Shown: positions 34,044 through 46,878, counted from the first letter of the stretch. The stretch: DNA of 64,000 bases from Avena insularis (GCA_023614405.1 CM042687.1:236556292-236620291); one strand, 5' to 3'. A program made the numbers and translations. The notes: generated by a model from the letters alone, not told the origin.

Positions 34044-37000
34044 TGTAAGGGTCCCAACCTTTAATAAGGTAGAGTCCCCTGTGTTTACAATGCTAGTCCC
34101 TGGATCAATAGCTAGCATCCACAGTTAAGATATAATATCAAGAAACAAAGGTCATAATACAACTTTATAACCAGGAATAACATAATTTTATTACATCTTA
34201 CATAGCTCATTTGGCTATTACATTACATTGCAGCAGAATATCTATAAGCATGGGGTCCTTCATCTTCAAAGTGCCACAGGCAGACATGTTGGTTGTAGAC
34301 TTTGTAATCCTAATCATTTAACTTCACTAAAATCGATCAAACCTCCAACATAACAAGTTACAGCCACAAGGGTCAATACATTTGAATTGTATTGGCAAGT
34401 GATACTATGGTAGTATAGTGGAGTCTAACATCTATATGCATTTGGCTAAGTGGAGTTAAGGCTTGCTTTGCTCAAAATAGATTTTTCCTTAACATTTGAA
34501 AACACTAAGTTTTTGCTTGACAAAATCATTTCTCCCAAACAAAGATTGAAGATCCTTTAACCTTGTTCAATCCACAAGTTTTTAACTTAGAAATTTGGAT
34601 GATGAGATTCTTGATAGCTTCCATGTCTTGACGCTCAAATTGTCCTTTTCCAGGGACATGGCTAAGTACTTAGATTTTACACTCGGCAGAGGTGGTGCAC
34701 TTTCCCCACAAGACTTGGTTTCACCAAGACAAGATCTTTCAGAAGCCTTTCCTTGGACCAAATGGACGCGTTCCAACCTATCATCACACTACCACCAACT
34801 GTCCAAATGGCCAAGTTCTAGCAACCTATTTGATCCAGGCAGAGCCCATAATGCCAAGTGGTTGCACTTGAAGCTTCTCAACATTTGACATCTCAAATCT
34901 CTTTGTTCCTGGGTGGCCATCCACAAGTGAGATACACAAGGTAAACCATAAACATGGGCCTTGTGAACCACTCAACCAAAACCACCAAGCAATTACCATT
35001 CCACCCAGGTGATTCATTAACTTAGTTGTTTTATTAAACAAAAACACAAGTCCTCAGACTTAGAAATTTTTCCATAGTATGAATGTATATTTCACCCTTG
35101 TTTTTTATTAGCTAATCTAAGCTTGATAGTAGTAGGAATCTTAACTTAGAAAACTTTCTACTAAGGTTTCATCTACTAGGTTTTCCCATAGCAAGGTTTA
35201 CACTTAGCAAAATTCCATGCAAGTCCTATACTTAGAAATAGCACTAATGCATAGTGAAAATAATGGGACAAAAGTATGAAGCATCACTTGCCTTTTTGGT
35301 AGAGGGTATAAGTTCACTCCTTGATACTTGCAATGTTCACACTCTTCAAGTCACTACAATTCAATCAAGCAAACAACATTTCAATCTACCATTCAAGCAA
35401 TTCATCACATAAAATAACAAAGTCAAGGTAATGCATGCAAACATGCCAAGCTTTGTTTTATTTGAAAAAGTGGTCCCTAATGGGTCATGAACATTTGAAA
35501 ACACCTAATGGTCATTTTATAAAGTGGCAAAGTCATTTGCAAAAGATTTCACTTCATAAACCATTTTAAAACAAGGTATCATTTTATGTGGTGTAGAAAT
35601 GTTTTTTACTAAGGCATTAATCTATAGGGTTCACCAAATATGTTTTCAAACCATAAAACTTGGTGTTTGGGGTCAGAGAGTTTAAAACAAAACATTTCCC
35701 AAAGGTTTTCTTCCAAAATTATTTTTAATAAATAAACTATATTTTTATTTGACTAGAAATGGTTTTAAATCAAAGAATCATTATTTTGTTTCACCAAATA
35801 CATTTTTGAAACCACAAAGTGTTTCCTATGGTCAGTAGGTTCAAACCACACCATTTGTCAAAGATTTTATCCCCAAAATCATTTTTGAAATTTTTTTATA
35901 ATCTAAACAAGCACACAAATGTTTCTGCAAAAACAAACAATTAAATAGAATCTTTTTACTAAACAAATGGCATGGTTGGCTAGGGCTTGCTCCACTGATT
36001 CCATTGATATAAAGTTTGCAAAAATTGGACGTGTGGAACTAAAGTTATGCAATTTACAAAATCCCAAGTCTAATTGATCAAATTCTGTTTTTAAAACAAA
36101 CTCTAGGACACGCGTCTGATTCCTATTAGTCGAAAACGTTTCGCGTGGATCGACTAATACAGACCGTAGGATTTAAGTGGAATCATACGGATCAGAAGCG
36201 TGCGTACCCATTCGCTCACTTTCTATCCTAATCGTCGGATCCAAATCCTACGGTCCTAACTACTCTGACCAATACTCAGCGGCGCTGGCGGCGGCGCTCT
36301 GGCGGCAGCGCTCAGGCGAGGTCGTCGCCGGTGATACAGGACGCAAGGGAGAGGAGGAGAAGGCTCACCGTGTTCGCCGAAGCTTGGGGAAGCTCAAGGA
36401 GGTACTGGCTGGCGAAGGGGCGCACGGAGGTGAGGATAATGGCTCGCCGGAGTTGCGTCTGTCGACGGCCACGTTCTGTCGTTGTCGAGGGCGGCGCTAC
36501 AGTTCACGAGAGAGCAAGCGGAGTGAACGGTTAGATGCGTGCGTGAAGGAGAAGGAGAGGCGCGATCGGAAACTACCTGTGCAGCTCGTCGGAGTTGGAG
36601 CGGACGGCGTCGCTGCTCACCGAAGACGGGTCGACGCAGAAAGCACGCCATGAAAGCGAGGGAAGGCACCGGCAAGGAGATGACTACGAAGCAAGACAAA
36701 GGTGCTCTGAAGCAAGGGGCTGGCGGTGGTGGCCGGAATTTGAACGGGAGCTCGCCGGAGACTGTGGTGGTTTGGGGAGGATTCCGAGCAGCCTGGTGGC
36801 TGAGAGAGCCGGGCGAGAGAGGGGAAATGGAGAGGGGGAGTGGGCGCTTAAGTGAGAGAGGTTACCGTGCGGAATCAACTCTACAATTAAGTGAATTTAC
36901 TCAGGGATTGATTGACAGAGAACGGCAACGAGGTCTGGGGAAGAACAGGTCGCGGGTGGGGAAGATGACCGCGTGGCTGTGGGGTCCACTGGCAGCGAGA

Positions 37001-37907
37001 GAGAAGGAAAGGGAACGGGGTCCACCTGTCTGCGACTTAGTGGGTTCAATCGCGAGTGTGAATTGTTTTCTGCGGTAGAGGGCAGTGGGCTGGTTGGGCA
37101 TAGTGGGCTAGGATAGTTGGGCTGGGCCGGCTGGGCTGTATCCTTTGCATATTTTTTTTGTTCTGATTCTTTTCTCTTTTTCTGTTTGAATTTCCTGATT
37201 GAATTTCAAACAAACAAATCAAACATTCAAAACAATCCAACTTCCACCACACTTTGCAATTGAATTTGGTTCTGTTTAACAACATAAACCATAGTCCAAA
37301 GACCAAAATAATATTTTTATTTTAGGGTCCATTTATAATTAAATAAAATGGACCTTAGTTAATAAATCAAATAGGATTTGTTTTATTAAAATCTTTATTT
37401 TGAAATCTAAAATAAAACCAAAAACACTTCAGTGGGTTTTAATTGAGAATATAAAATACTTGGAAAACTTATTTAAAATAAATAAATAAGTTTTAGTGTT
37501 TATTTAAAATGGGAAAAGCTTTTACTTAAATAAAATTGGATATTAAATCCTTATTATTTTATTTAAATAAACCTTTACTATTTTAATCAAAGCAAAACCT
37601 TTTGTTTCAAAATCTTGGCCAAGGTTTAATTTGGCTTTATAAAATAATCCTTATTTATATTTCAACCTTTTCTTTTGAAAACCAAATCTTTTCATTAAAA
37701 GATCCAAAAATAGTAATTTTAAATATTTTTAAGTTTTATTGTTTATTTATCTTTTTTAATTCCTTTAGGATTTTATTTGATCCAAATAGTTTTTGAAAGT
37801 TTCCAATTGGATTCAAAAAGTTTCTTCTCACCCTAAAAATCAACAAAGTTTTATTTTATTCATTTATTTTTCACATTACAAGTTTTGAAAAATCTTGGGA
37901 TGTGACA
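34044..37907 (-). repeat. Element D 3' LTR
   Basis: 3864 bp, TGTAAGGGTCCC at the left and GGGATGTGACA at the right in plus orientation. A GC-rich promoter block lies at 36240-37080; in its own orientation it contains a CACTTAAGCGCCC segment resembling C's TACTTAAGCCCC. ORFs here are judged to be chance. Confidence 0.92.
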
Positions 37908-37944
37908 GGCTACCACCCTTAAGATAAATCTCGTCCCGAGATTT
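37908..37944 (-). promoter_or_regulatory. Element D polypurine tract and inverted repeat
   Basis: Minus strand TTAAGGGTGGTAGCC (37908-37922) borders the LTR. Arms AAATCTCG (37926-37933) and CGAGATTT (37937-37944) form a hairpin identical in its arms to element B's. Confidence 0.78.
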
Positions 37945-38016
37945 GGGGGAGGCTAGGGTTACAAATTGGCTCAAAGCATCTAGGGTACTACCACCCTTAA
38001 AAATTTTCTAACTAGA

Positions 38017-38793
38017 TTACATATTGGCTTGCTTGGGATCTTGGTGTAACTTTCCTGGACAGAAGTTTGCATAGTGGCCTAGTTCCTTGCATTTGAAACA
38101 TGTGATAAGGCTGAGGTCTTGAGGTGGCTTCTCTGGACAATATGATGCATAATGCCCTAACTCTTTGCAGTGGTTGCACATCACTTGGCTAAAATCCTTC
38201 CTCATCTTGGGTTTCACTAGCTTTTGTTTGTCTTCTTGTCTCTTCTTCTTTTCTGGGCATTCACTGGCATAGTGTCCCATCTCTTTGCAATTGTAACATT
38301 GCACTTGAGTAATATCCTTCTTCTTATTTTTGGGTCTCTCCAAAGCTAGGAGTTCTTCTAGTTCATGTTCTTCATACCTCACCTCAGAGGTGGGAAATCT
38401 TTCTCTCTTCTTGGGGCAGTTACTAGAGATATGACTTCCTTCTTCACATTTAGGGCATTGATCTTCATGCTCCTTGCATGCATGATCCTTGTCTCCATAA
38501 ATATTGCAAGCTTTGGTTCCTTCTAAAATAACATCTTTGTCATCCTTGTTGTCATTAGCTCTTTGGAAAAAGTTTTCTCTCATGTTGATCATTTGAGTAA
38601 CCAATCCTTGCAACAATTGGGATTGAAGTTTCAAAATCCTTTGTATGGCTGGGTCTAGTCCATTGTTGTTGGCTAAAAGCTGAGTTGTCTCTTGGCTCAA
38701 CTGGTTTTGGGTTGCTATAAGTTCTCTCATGTTGTCCTCTTGGTTGTGGTTGTCATCATTAACCTTGATGTTGGAGTCTCTTGGAGAAGTCAT
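38017..38793 (-). CDS. Element D multi-zinc-knuckle Gag-like protein
   Basis: 258 codons, fully open, the only gene of element D. The N-terminal half is helical with many Gln, Asn and Leu (residues 20-80), and resembles no full capsid domain I recognise. From residue 95 on there are five Cys/His boxes. The first is degenerate (CNIYGDKDHAC). Four fit C-x2-C-x4-H-x4-C: CPKCEEGSHISSNC, CYNCKEMGHYASEC, CNHCKELGHYASYC and CFKCKELGHYANFC. The last three are so alike that they look like internal duplications. Zinc knuckles bind nucleic acid, so a role in binding element RNA is likely but inferred. A typical plant gypsy gag has one or two knuckles. Confidence 0.8.
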   Translation of the reverse strand: MTSPRDSNIKVNDDNHNQEDNMRELIATQNQLSQETTQLLANNNGLDPAIQRILKLQSQLLQGLVTQMINMRENFFQRANDNKDDKDVILEGTKACNIYGDKDHACKEHEDQCPKCEEGSHISSNCPKKRERFPTSEVRYEEHELEELLALERPKNKKKDITQVQCYNCKEMGHYASECPEKKKRQEDKQKLVKPKMRKDFSQVMCNHCKELGHYASYCPEKPPQDLSLITCFKCKELGHYANFCPGKLHQDPKQANM

Positions 38794-39467
38794 CTGTTTG
38801 GGTTGAATTGAGATTAGAATAGGTAAAATATTTCTAAGGGAATAATTCTAATCACACACATCACAATTCACACAAACAATGTGCAAGCAATCACAAGCAA
38901 ACATTCCATTCAAACAACAAGTTTCAAGCATATTTTTAGGCATCCAAAAATATTTTGTTACACCACTTAAGTTGGTGGGTTTGACTTAAACAAAATATGG
39001 TGGTCCATCTATAGGGTTCACTTGCATTCTTTTCTTCCTTCTTGGTTGATTCTCCTTGAACAAAATCTTTGTATCCTTGGAGATAATTTCTCATGTCTTG
39101 GTCACAAAACTTCAAAGGTGATGATGGCTCTTTCTATTTGGTGTTTCCTTAGTCTTCAAATCTTGAGCAAGAATTCTTGTCTCACTTGTCCTTAGTGATA
39201 TCCAAGGTTGAAGTCCTTGGTGAATATGCTGAAGATGTTGAAGTCATTAGAGTTGAAGAAGTCCTTTGCACATGGTGAAGTCTTTGGCCATGGGGTAGGC
39301 TTTGTCCATCAAGTTTGAAATAGAAGAGATGTAGAATCAAAACCAAAATGGTTTGAGGAAAGAGTTTACAAGATTGTTTGTAAATAAGTTTTGGAACAAA
39401 TACAACTCCTATTTTTCTAAGGGTTTTTGTCCAATCCTAGGTTTACAAATCCTACAGGCAACACAAT
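38794..39467 (-). other. Element D leader
   Basis: AT-rich 670 bp between primer site and the zinc-knuckle ORF. No ORF supported. Possible packaging signals cannot be located by eye. Confidence 0.6.
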
Positions 39468-39479
39468 GCTCTGATACCA
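39468..39479 (-). promoter_or_regulatory. Primer binding site of element D (tRNA-iMet)
   Basis: Reverse complement TGGTATCAGAGC, two bases from the LTR. Confidence 0.9.
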
Positions 39480-39481
39480 TC

Positions 39482-42400
39482 TGTAAGGGTCCCAACCTTT
39501 AATAAGGTAGAGTCCCCTGTGTTTACAATGCTAGTCCCTGGATCAATAGCTAGCATCCATAGTTAAGATGTAATATCAAGAAACAAAGGTCATAATACAA
39601 CTTTATAACCAGGAATAACATAATTTTATTACATCTTACATAGCTCATTTGGCTATTACATTACATTGTAGCAGAATATCTATAAGCATGGGGTCCTTCA
39701 TCTTCAAAGTGCCACAGGCAGACATGTTGGTTGTAGACTTTGTAATCCTAATCATTTAACTTCACTAAAATCGATCAAACCTGCAACATAACAAGTTATA
39801 GCCACAAGGGTCAATACATTTGAATTGTATTGGCAAGTGATACTATGGTAGTATAGTGGAGTCTAACATCTATATGCATTTGGCTAAGTGGAGTTAAGTC
39901 TTGCTTTGCTCAAAATAGATTTTTCCTTAACATTTGAAAACACTAAGTTTTTGCTTGACAAAATCATTTCTCCCAAACAAAGATTGAAGATTCTTAAACC
40001 TTGTTCAATCCACAAGTTTTTAACTTAGAAATTTGGATGATGAGATTCTTGATAGCTTCCATGTCTTGATGCTCAAATTGTCCTTTTCCAGGGACATGGC
40101 TAAGTACTTAGATTTTACACTCTGCAGAGGTGGTGCACTTTCCCCACAAGACTTGGTTTCACCAAGACAAGATCTTTCAGAAGCCTTTCCTTGGACCAAA
40201 TGGACGCGTTCCAACCTATCATCACACTACCACCAACTGTCCAAATGGCCAAGTTCTAGCAACCTATGTGATCCAGGCAGAGCCCATAATGCCAAGTGGT
40301 TGCACTTGAAGCTTCTCAACATTTGACATCTCAAATCTCTTTGTTCCTGGGTGGCCATCCACAAGTGAGATACACAAGGTAAACCATAAACATGGGCCTT
40401 GTGAACCACTCAACCAAAACCACCAAGCAATTACCATTCCACCTAGGTGATTCATTAACTTAGTTGTTTTATTAAACAAAAACACAAGTCCTCAGACTTA
40501 GAAATTTTTCCATAGTATGAATGTATATTTCACCCTTGTTTTCTATTAGCTAAGCTAAGCTTGATAGTAGTAGGAATCTTAACTTAGAAAACTTTCTAAT
40601 AAGGTTTCATCTACTAGGTTTTCCCATAGCAAGGTTTACACTTAGCAAAATTCCATGCAAGTCCTATACTTAGAAATATCACTAATGCATAGTGAAAATA
40701 ATGGGACAAAAGTATGAAGCATCACTTGCCTTTTTGGTAGAGGGTATAAGTTCACTCCTTTATCTTTGCAATGTTCACACACTTCAAGTCACTACAATTC
40801 AATCAAGCAAACAACATTTCAATCTACCATTCAAGCAATTCATCACATAAAATAACAAAGTCAAGGTAATGCATGCAAACATGCCAATCTTTGTTTTATT
40901 TGAAAAAGTGGTCCCTAATGGGTCATGAACATTTGAAAACACCTAATGGTCATTTTATAAAGTGGCAAAGTCATTTGCAAAAGATTTCACTTCATAAACC
41001 ATTTTAAAACAAGGTATCATTTTATGTGGTGTAGAAATGTTTTTAACTAAGGCATTAATCTATAGGGTTCACCAAATATGTTTTCAAACCATAAAACTTG
41101 GTGTTTGGGGTCAGAGAGTTTAAAACAAAACATTTCCCAAAGGTTTTCTTCCAAAATTATTTTTAATAAATAAACTATATTTTTATTTGACTAGAAATGG
41201 TTTTAAATCAAAGAATCATTCTTTTGTTTCACCAAATACATTTTTGAAACCACAAAGTGTTTCCTATGGTCAGTAGGTTCAAATCACACCATTTGCCAAA
41301 TATTTTATCCCCAAAATCATTTTTGAATTTTTTTATAATCTAAACAAGCATACAAATGTTTCTGCAAAAACAAACAATTAAACAGAAACTTTTTACTAAA
41401 CAAATGGCATGGTTGGCTAGGGCTTGCTCCACTGATTCCATTGATATAAAGTTTGCAAAAATTGGATGTGTGGAACTAAAGTTATGCAATTTACAAAATC
41501 CCAAGTCTAATTGATCAAATTCTGTTTTTAAAACAAACTCTAGGACACGCGTCTGATTCCTATTCGTCGAAAACGTTTCGCGTGGATCGACTAATAAAGA
41601 CCGTAGGATTTAAGTGGAATCATACGGCTCAGAAGCGTGCGTACCCATTCGCTCACTTTCTATCCTAATCGTCGGATCCAAATCCTACGGTCCTAACTAC
41701 TCTGACCAATACTCGATGGCCTGGCGGCGCTGGCCAGCGGCCAGTGAGGTCGTCGCCGGTGATACAGGACGCAAGGGAGAGGAGGAGAAGGCTCACCGTG
41801 TTCGCCGAAGCTTGGGGAAGCTCAAGGAGGTACTGGCTGGCGAAGGGGCGCACAGAGGTGAGGATAATGGCTCGCCGGAGTTGCGTCTGTCGACGGCCAT
41901 GTTCTGTCGTCGTCGAGGGAGGCGCTACGGTTCACGAGAGAGCAAGAGGAGTGAACGGTTAGATGCGCAAGGTCAAGGCGAAGATGCGTGCGTGAAGGAG
42001 AAGGAGAGGCGCGGTCGGAAACTACCTGTAGAGCTTGTCGGAGTTGGAGCGGACGGCGGCGTCGTTCAGTCGAAGACGAAGTCAACGCTGCAGAGCACGC
42101 ACGAGCGAGGGGAAGGCACTGGCAGGTGCAGGAGATGATGGCGAGCAAGCCAGTGTGCTCTGGAAGCAGTGGGGCTGGCGGTGGTGGCCGGAATTTGAAC
42201 GGGAGCTCGCCGGAGACTGTGGTGGTTCGGGGAGGATTCCGAGCAGCCTGGTGGCCGAGAGAGTCGAGCGAGAGAGGGGAAATGGAGAGGGGGAGTGGGC
42301 TCTTAAGTGAGCGAGGTTACCGTGCGGAATCAACGCTGCAATTAAGTGAATTTACTCGGGGATTGATTGACAGAGAACGGCAGCGAGGTCTGGGGAAGAA

Positions 42401-43361
42401 TAGGTCGCGGGTGGGGAAGATGACCGCGTGGCTGTGGGGTCCACTGGCAGCGAGAGAGAAGGAAAGGGAACGGGGTCCACCTGTCTGCGACTTAGTGGGT
42501 TCAATCGCGAGTGTGAATCGTTTTCTGCGGTAGAGGGCAGTGGGCTGGTTGGGCTTAGTGGGCTAGGATAGTTGGGCTGGGTAATTTGGGCTGTATCCTT
42601 TGCATATTTTTTTGTTCTGATTCTTTTCTCTTTTTCTGTTTGAATTTCCTGATTGAATTTCAAACAAACAAATCAAACATTCAAAACAATCGAACTTCCA
42701 CCACACTTTGCAATTGAATTTGGTTCTGTTTAACAACATAAACCATAGTCCAAAGACCAAAATAATATTTTTATTTTAGGGTCCATTTATAATTAAATAA
42801 AATGGACCTTAGTTAATAAATCAAATAGGATTTGTTTTATTAAAATCTTTATTTTGAAATCTAAAATAAAACCAAAAACACTTCAGTGGGTTTTAATTGA
42901 GAATATAAAATACTTGGAAAACTTATTTAAAATAAAAAAATAAGTTTTAGTGTTTATTTAAAATGGGAAAAGCTTTTACTTAAATAAAATTGGATATTAA
43001 ATCCTTATTATTTTATTTAAATAAACCTTTACTATTTTAATCAAAGCAAAACCTTTTGTTTCAAAATCTTGGCCAAGGTTTAATTTGGCTTTATAAAATA
43101 ATCCTTATTTATATTTCAACCTTTTCTTTTGAAAACCAAATCTTTTCATTAAAAGATCCAAAAATAGTAATTTTAAATATTTTTAAGTTTTATTGTTTAT
43201 TTATCTTTTTAAATTCCTTTAGGATTTTATTTGATCCAAATAGGTTTTGAAAGTTTCCAATTGGATTCAAAAAGTTTCTTCTCACCCTGAAAATCAACAA
43301 AGTTTTATTTTATTCATTTATTTTTCACATTACAAGATTTGGAAAATCTTGGGATGTGACA
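39482..43361 (-). repeat. Element D 5' LTR
   Basis: 3880 bp, near-identical to 34044-37907 except inside the GC-rich block: 41714-41750 against 36281-36315, and 42050-42175 against 36600-36725, differ by many substitutions and indels. Confidence 0.92.
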
Positions 43362-43366
43362 ATCAC

Positions 43367-44315
43367 CTGGGTGGAAAGGGACTTGATTGGTGGATTTTGG
43401 TTGAGTGGTTACACAAGGCCCATGGCTATGGTTTACCTTGTGTATCTCACTTGTGGTAAGCCACCCAGGAACAAAGAGATTTTAGAGGCCAAGTGTTAAG
43501 AAGCTTATAGTGCAGCCACTTGGCAATATGGGCTCTGCCTGGATCACATAAGTTGCTAGAACTTAGCCATTTGGACAGTTGGTGGTAGTGGGAATGATAG
43601 GTTGGAACGCGTCCATCTGGTCTAAGGGAAGGCTTCTGAAAGGTCCTGTCTTGGTGAAACCAAGTCTGGTGGGGAAAGTGCACAACCTCTGCAGATGAAA
43701 AAATCTAAGTACTTAGCCAAGTCCATGGCAATGGACAACTTGAGTATCAAGGCATGGAAGCTATCAAGAATCTCCTCATCCCAATTTCTAAGTAAAAATT
43801 TGTGGGTGAATAAGGGTGAAGGACCTCAATGTCTATTGGTGGTTCCTTGGGAAAAGTTTTGACAAAGAAAAACTTAGTGATTTCAACTAATAGGAAAAAC
43901 CTATTTTGAGCAAAGCAAGCCAAGCTACACTTAGCCAAATTGCATATAGTAATATAGTCCACCTAAATTTTACTAAGGTATCACTTGCCAATACTATTCC
44001 AAAGTATTGACCCACTGTGGCTGTAACTTGTGATGTTGCAGGTTACTCTGATGAGGATTAGGTGTCATGAGTCTACACTCAACATGTTTGCCTGTGGCAC
44101 ATGAAGATGAAGACTTATATTTATTTACTTATTCAAACTCTTGTAATAGGCTTGTGGCCTTTGAGTTGTAAAGACTATGTTTATCTCTGGAATGGATGTA
44201 ATAAATGACCTTTGTATCTGTGTACTTCATCTTAAACTGTGGATGCTAGCAATGATCCAGGGACTAGCATTGCAATCACAAGGATCCTTTTCCTTTATAA
44301 AGGAGGGATCTTACA
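43367..44315 (+). repeat. Element C 3' LTR, second part
   Basis: Continues C's LTR after element D, ending GGATCTTACA at 44315, directly before the GATAC duplication. Confidence 0.92.
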
Positions 44316-44320
44316 GATAC

Positions 44321-45559
44321 AATGTGACCGAGGAATCCTACCTCCTGTAACCAGAATTCACATTTGCTAAACTTTGCATATAGCTGATGCTCTCTAAGGG
44401 TTCTAAGAATGGTCCTTAAGTGTAGCTCATGTTCTTCTTCTGATTTGGAATAAATCAGAATGTCATCGATGAAAACAACGACAAACTTATCCAGGAAGTC
44501 CATAAAAATCTTATTCCTGAGATTCATGAAATAAGCGGGGGCATTGGTTAATCCAAAAGACATGACTGTATACTCATACAATCCATATCTGGTGGTAAAG
44601 GCAGTCTTTGGAATATCCTCTGCACGAATTTTGAGTTGATGATAGCCAGTCCTAAGATCAATCTTAGAAAACACTTTGGCACCGGTCAACTGATCAAACA
44701 AATCTTCTATCTTGGGCAACGGGTACTTCTTCTTGATGGTGACATCATTCAATTTCCGATAATCCGTACACAAACGGTTACCTCCATCCTTCTTGTCCAC
44801 AAACAAGACAGGTGATCTCCAAGGTGACGCACTTGGTTGAATCAATCCTATTTCCAGCATGGCATCTAGTTGCTTCTTCAGCTCTGCGAGCTCTGACGGG
44901 TTCATACTATAGGGTCTCTGTGCTATGGGTCCGGTTCCAGGAATTAGTTCGATGATAAACTCGATATCTCGATCTGGGGGCATACCGGGCAAAACATTTG
45001 GAAATACATCGGGGTATTCACAGACTATCCGGACTTGGTCAATGGTAGGTTGGGCTATACTCTTGTTGCACTTGAATTGGCGAGGTAAGGTTTCTGATAT
45101 ATGCTCGACTGATATTCCGGCTATACTGGTCATGGTTATGGCTTTCTTGGCACAGTCAATCAATCCTTTATGTTTGGACATCCAATCCATTCCTAGTACT
45201 ACTTCCAAACCTTTAGTTCCGAGTACTATCGGATTTGCATAAAAATCTTTGCCATGGATTCGGATAGGGACGGCTTTGCAAATTTGCCTAGCCTTGGTGG
45301 TTGATCCGGGAATTTGAACGATCATAACATGCTTCAGTTTTGTTGGTTGAATTTTACTAGTGCATGCAAATTCTTCGGTGACAAATGAGTGCGATGCACC
45401 AGAATCAAACAACACTCGTGCAAGTACTGAATTAATAGAAAACATACCCAGCACGACGTTTGGCGCTTCCTGAGCTTCTTCAGCATGCATGAGAAAAAGA
45501 CGGCCGTTGCGGTTGAGTGAATTCCCTGGGGCAAATCTCCTTCCTGGATGAACATGACG
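44321..45559 (-). pseudogene. pol: Element B protease and reverse transcriptase, proximal pol
   Basis: Protease with FDSGASHSF (Asp codon near 45406) and VLGMDWM. RT with [52 protein letters not shown], and the catalytic FIDD box at 44462-44473. [12 protein letters not shown] has Ser where relatives have Pro (TVMPFG). The frame from 45850 is open for more than 500 codons until element C cuts it at 44316-44320; pol resumes at 22219. Retention of the open frame suggests decay began mainly after or around the insertion of C. Confidence 0.9.
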
Positions 45560-46642
45560 CTGCTGCTGTGCTGGGGCGTTGGCATTGGGTGCTGCGACAT
45601 TCTTCTTGTTGGGGCAATCGTTGGAATAATGGCCTTTATTTCCACAGTCATAACAAGTCACTTGCGACTTGTCCTTTGCTGCTACAGGCACAACATTGCT
45701 TCCAGTCCTCGGGGCAGTGTTGGTGTTGGCGGTAGCGTTGTTGGTGTTGAACTTGGGTGGGGCACGGTTGAAATTGCTAGAGTTGCCAGGGTTGTTGTGA
45801 TTTCCTCCGGGCCTAGGGTTTCCACGGTTGGGATAGGTCGGACGGTTCATCGGGGGTCTGTTGGTTCTTGGGGAAAATCCTGGAGATGGGTTGGGGCGAT
45901 ACTTTGGGGTATGATTGGGTTCCTAGTTGATGCATCATGCGAGGCTTGCAGTTCTCATTGGCTTGGTTGATCTTTCCTTCCATCTGGATAGCTGAGTCGA
46001 CAAGGGCTTCAATATCAGCAAAGGGGATATTGACTAATACCGTCTGCATCTCATCGTGCAGACCATTCAGGAATCTTTCTTTCTTCTTGGCTTTGGTGTC
46101 GATCTCATCCGGGGCATACCTATCTAATGACAAGAATTTGTCACGGTATTCCACCACAGGCATCCTTCCTTGCTTCAGCTCTCTGAACTCGTCTCTCATT
46201 CTCTTGATCAAACCTGGTGGCACATGGGTTCTGCTAAACTTGACCTTGAATTCCTCCCAGGTCATCATCTGGCCTCCGGTCATTGCGGGAACACTGTTCC
46301 ACCATGCCCTGGCATCTCCGGCTAGATAGTGGGTGGCGAACAGCACTTTCTCGTTGGCTTCCACTCCGGCGACTTCTAGGTTATTTTCCATGGTTTGCAG
46401 CCAATCATCAGCGTCTAGGGGTTCTTCCGACTTAGTGAAAATAGGTGGGTTGGTATTCTGGAAATTCTTGAGCTTAGATCCATGGTTGTCCTGATTTCCG
46501 TGGCCTTGGTTGTTGTGGGCAAGCTGGGCTATCTATTGCAGGGTGGCTAGGTTGGCTTGACGCTCTTTCGCTTCGGTCGAAGTCAACATTTGCAGAATCT
46601 GCAACATCGGGTCCGGGGATGAACCACTTCCTCCACGTGGCA
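45560..46642 (-). pseudogene. gag: Element B gag
   Basis: Start inferred at 46642 (MPRGGSGSSPDPML). Core: PLDADDWLQTMENNLEV, HYLAGDARAWWNS, TWEEFKVKFSRTHVPPG and SLDRYAPDEID, typical of Retrotrans_gag. A stop follows near 46535 (after NLATLQ), and a frame change occurs near 45900. The Asn/Pro-rich linker ends in one CCHC knuckle ([14 protein letters not shown], about 45614-45655). Confidence 0.85.
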
Positions 46643-46878
46643 TCTGAAGATTGAGATAGATCATGAGAAAAGAGGGAAATTTCTAAGGTTTTGGGTCTTT
46701 GAAAAGTTTTTAAAGTTTGACTCAGATTTTCTAGCAACTTGCTTTTTCATTCATTCATTTATAGCACACGATACAACACACACCACAACAAAGAAAAGCA
46801 GATGGTTTTAAGAACCATTCTGGAAACTACGATACAGTGGTACCGAATACTACTCACTACGCTAGTGCTCAAGTGCTA

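Larger units (their letters stand above)
34044..43361 (-). mobile_element. Element D: large non-autonomous LTR retrotransposon with 3.9 kb LTRs
   Basis: LTRs at 34044-37907 and 39482-43361, tRNA-iMet primer site at 39468-39479 and polypurine tract at 37908 show minus orientation. The internal region is only 1574 bp and carries one ORF (38017-38793) encoding zinc knuckles. Protease, RT, RNase H and integrase are all absent. Several LTR blocks are homologous, in reverse complement, to C's LTR (for example D 34850-35000 with C 24460-24600, and D 34300-34420 with C 25060-25180). D is therefore a non-autonomous relative of C's lineage. Confidence 0.92.
22225..44315 (+). mobile_element. Element C: chromodomain Ty3/gypsy element with two extra ORFs before gag
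   Basis: Complete element: 5' LTR, tRNA-iMet primer site, two extra ORFs, gag-protease-RT-RNase H-integrase-chromodomain, polypurine tract, 3' LTR (itself split by D). Without D it is about 12.8 kb. The pol reading frame has three stops and one frameshift, so the copy is only lightly decayed. Inserted in B's pol in opposite orientation. Confidence 0.92.

Noticed and set aside
36177..37078. Plus-strand ORFs in D's LTR (also at 41614-42533)
   Set aside because: They lie antisense to the element in GC-rich LTR sequence, with Arg/Gly/Glu-rich composition and frame differences between the two LTR copies.
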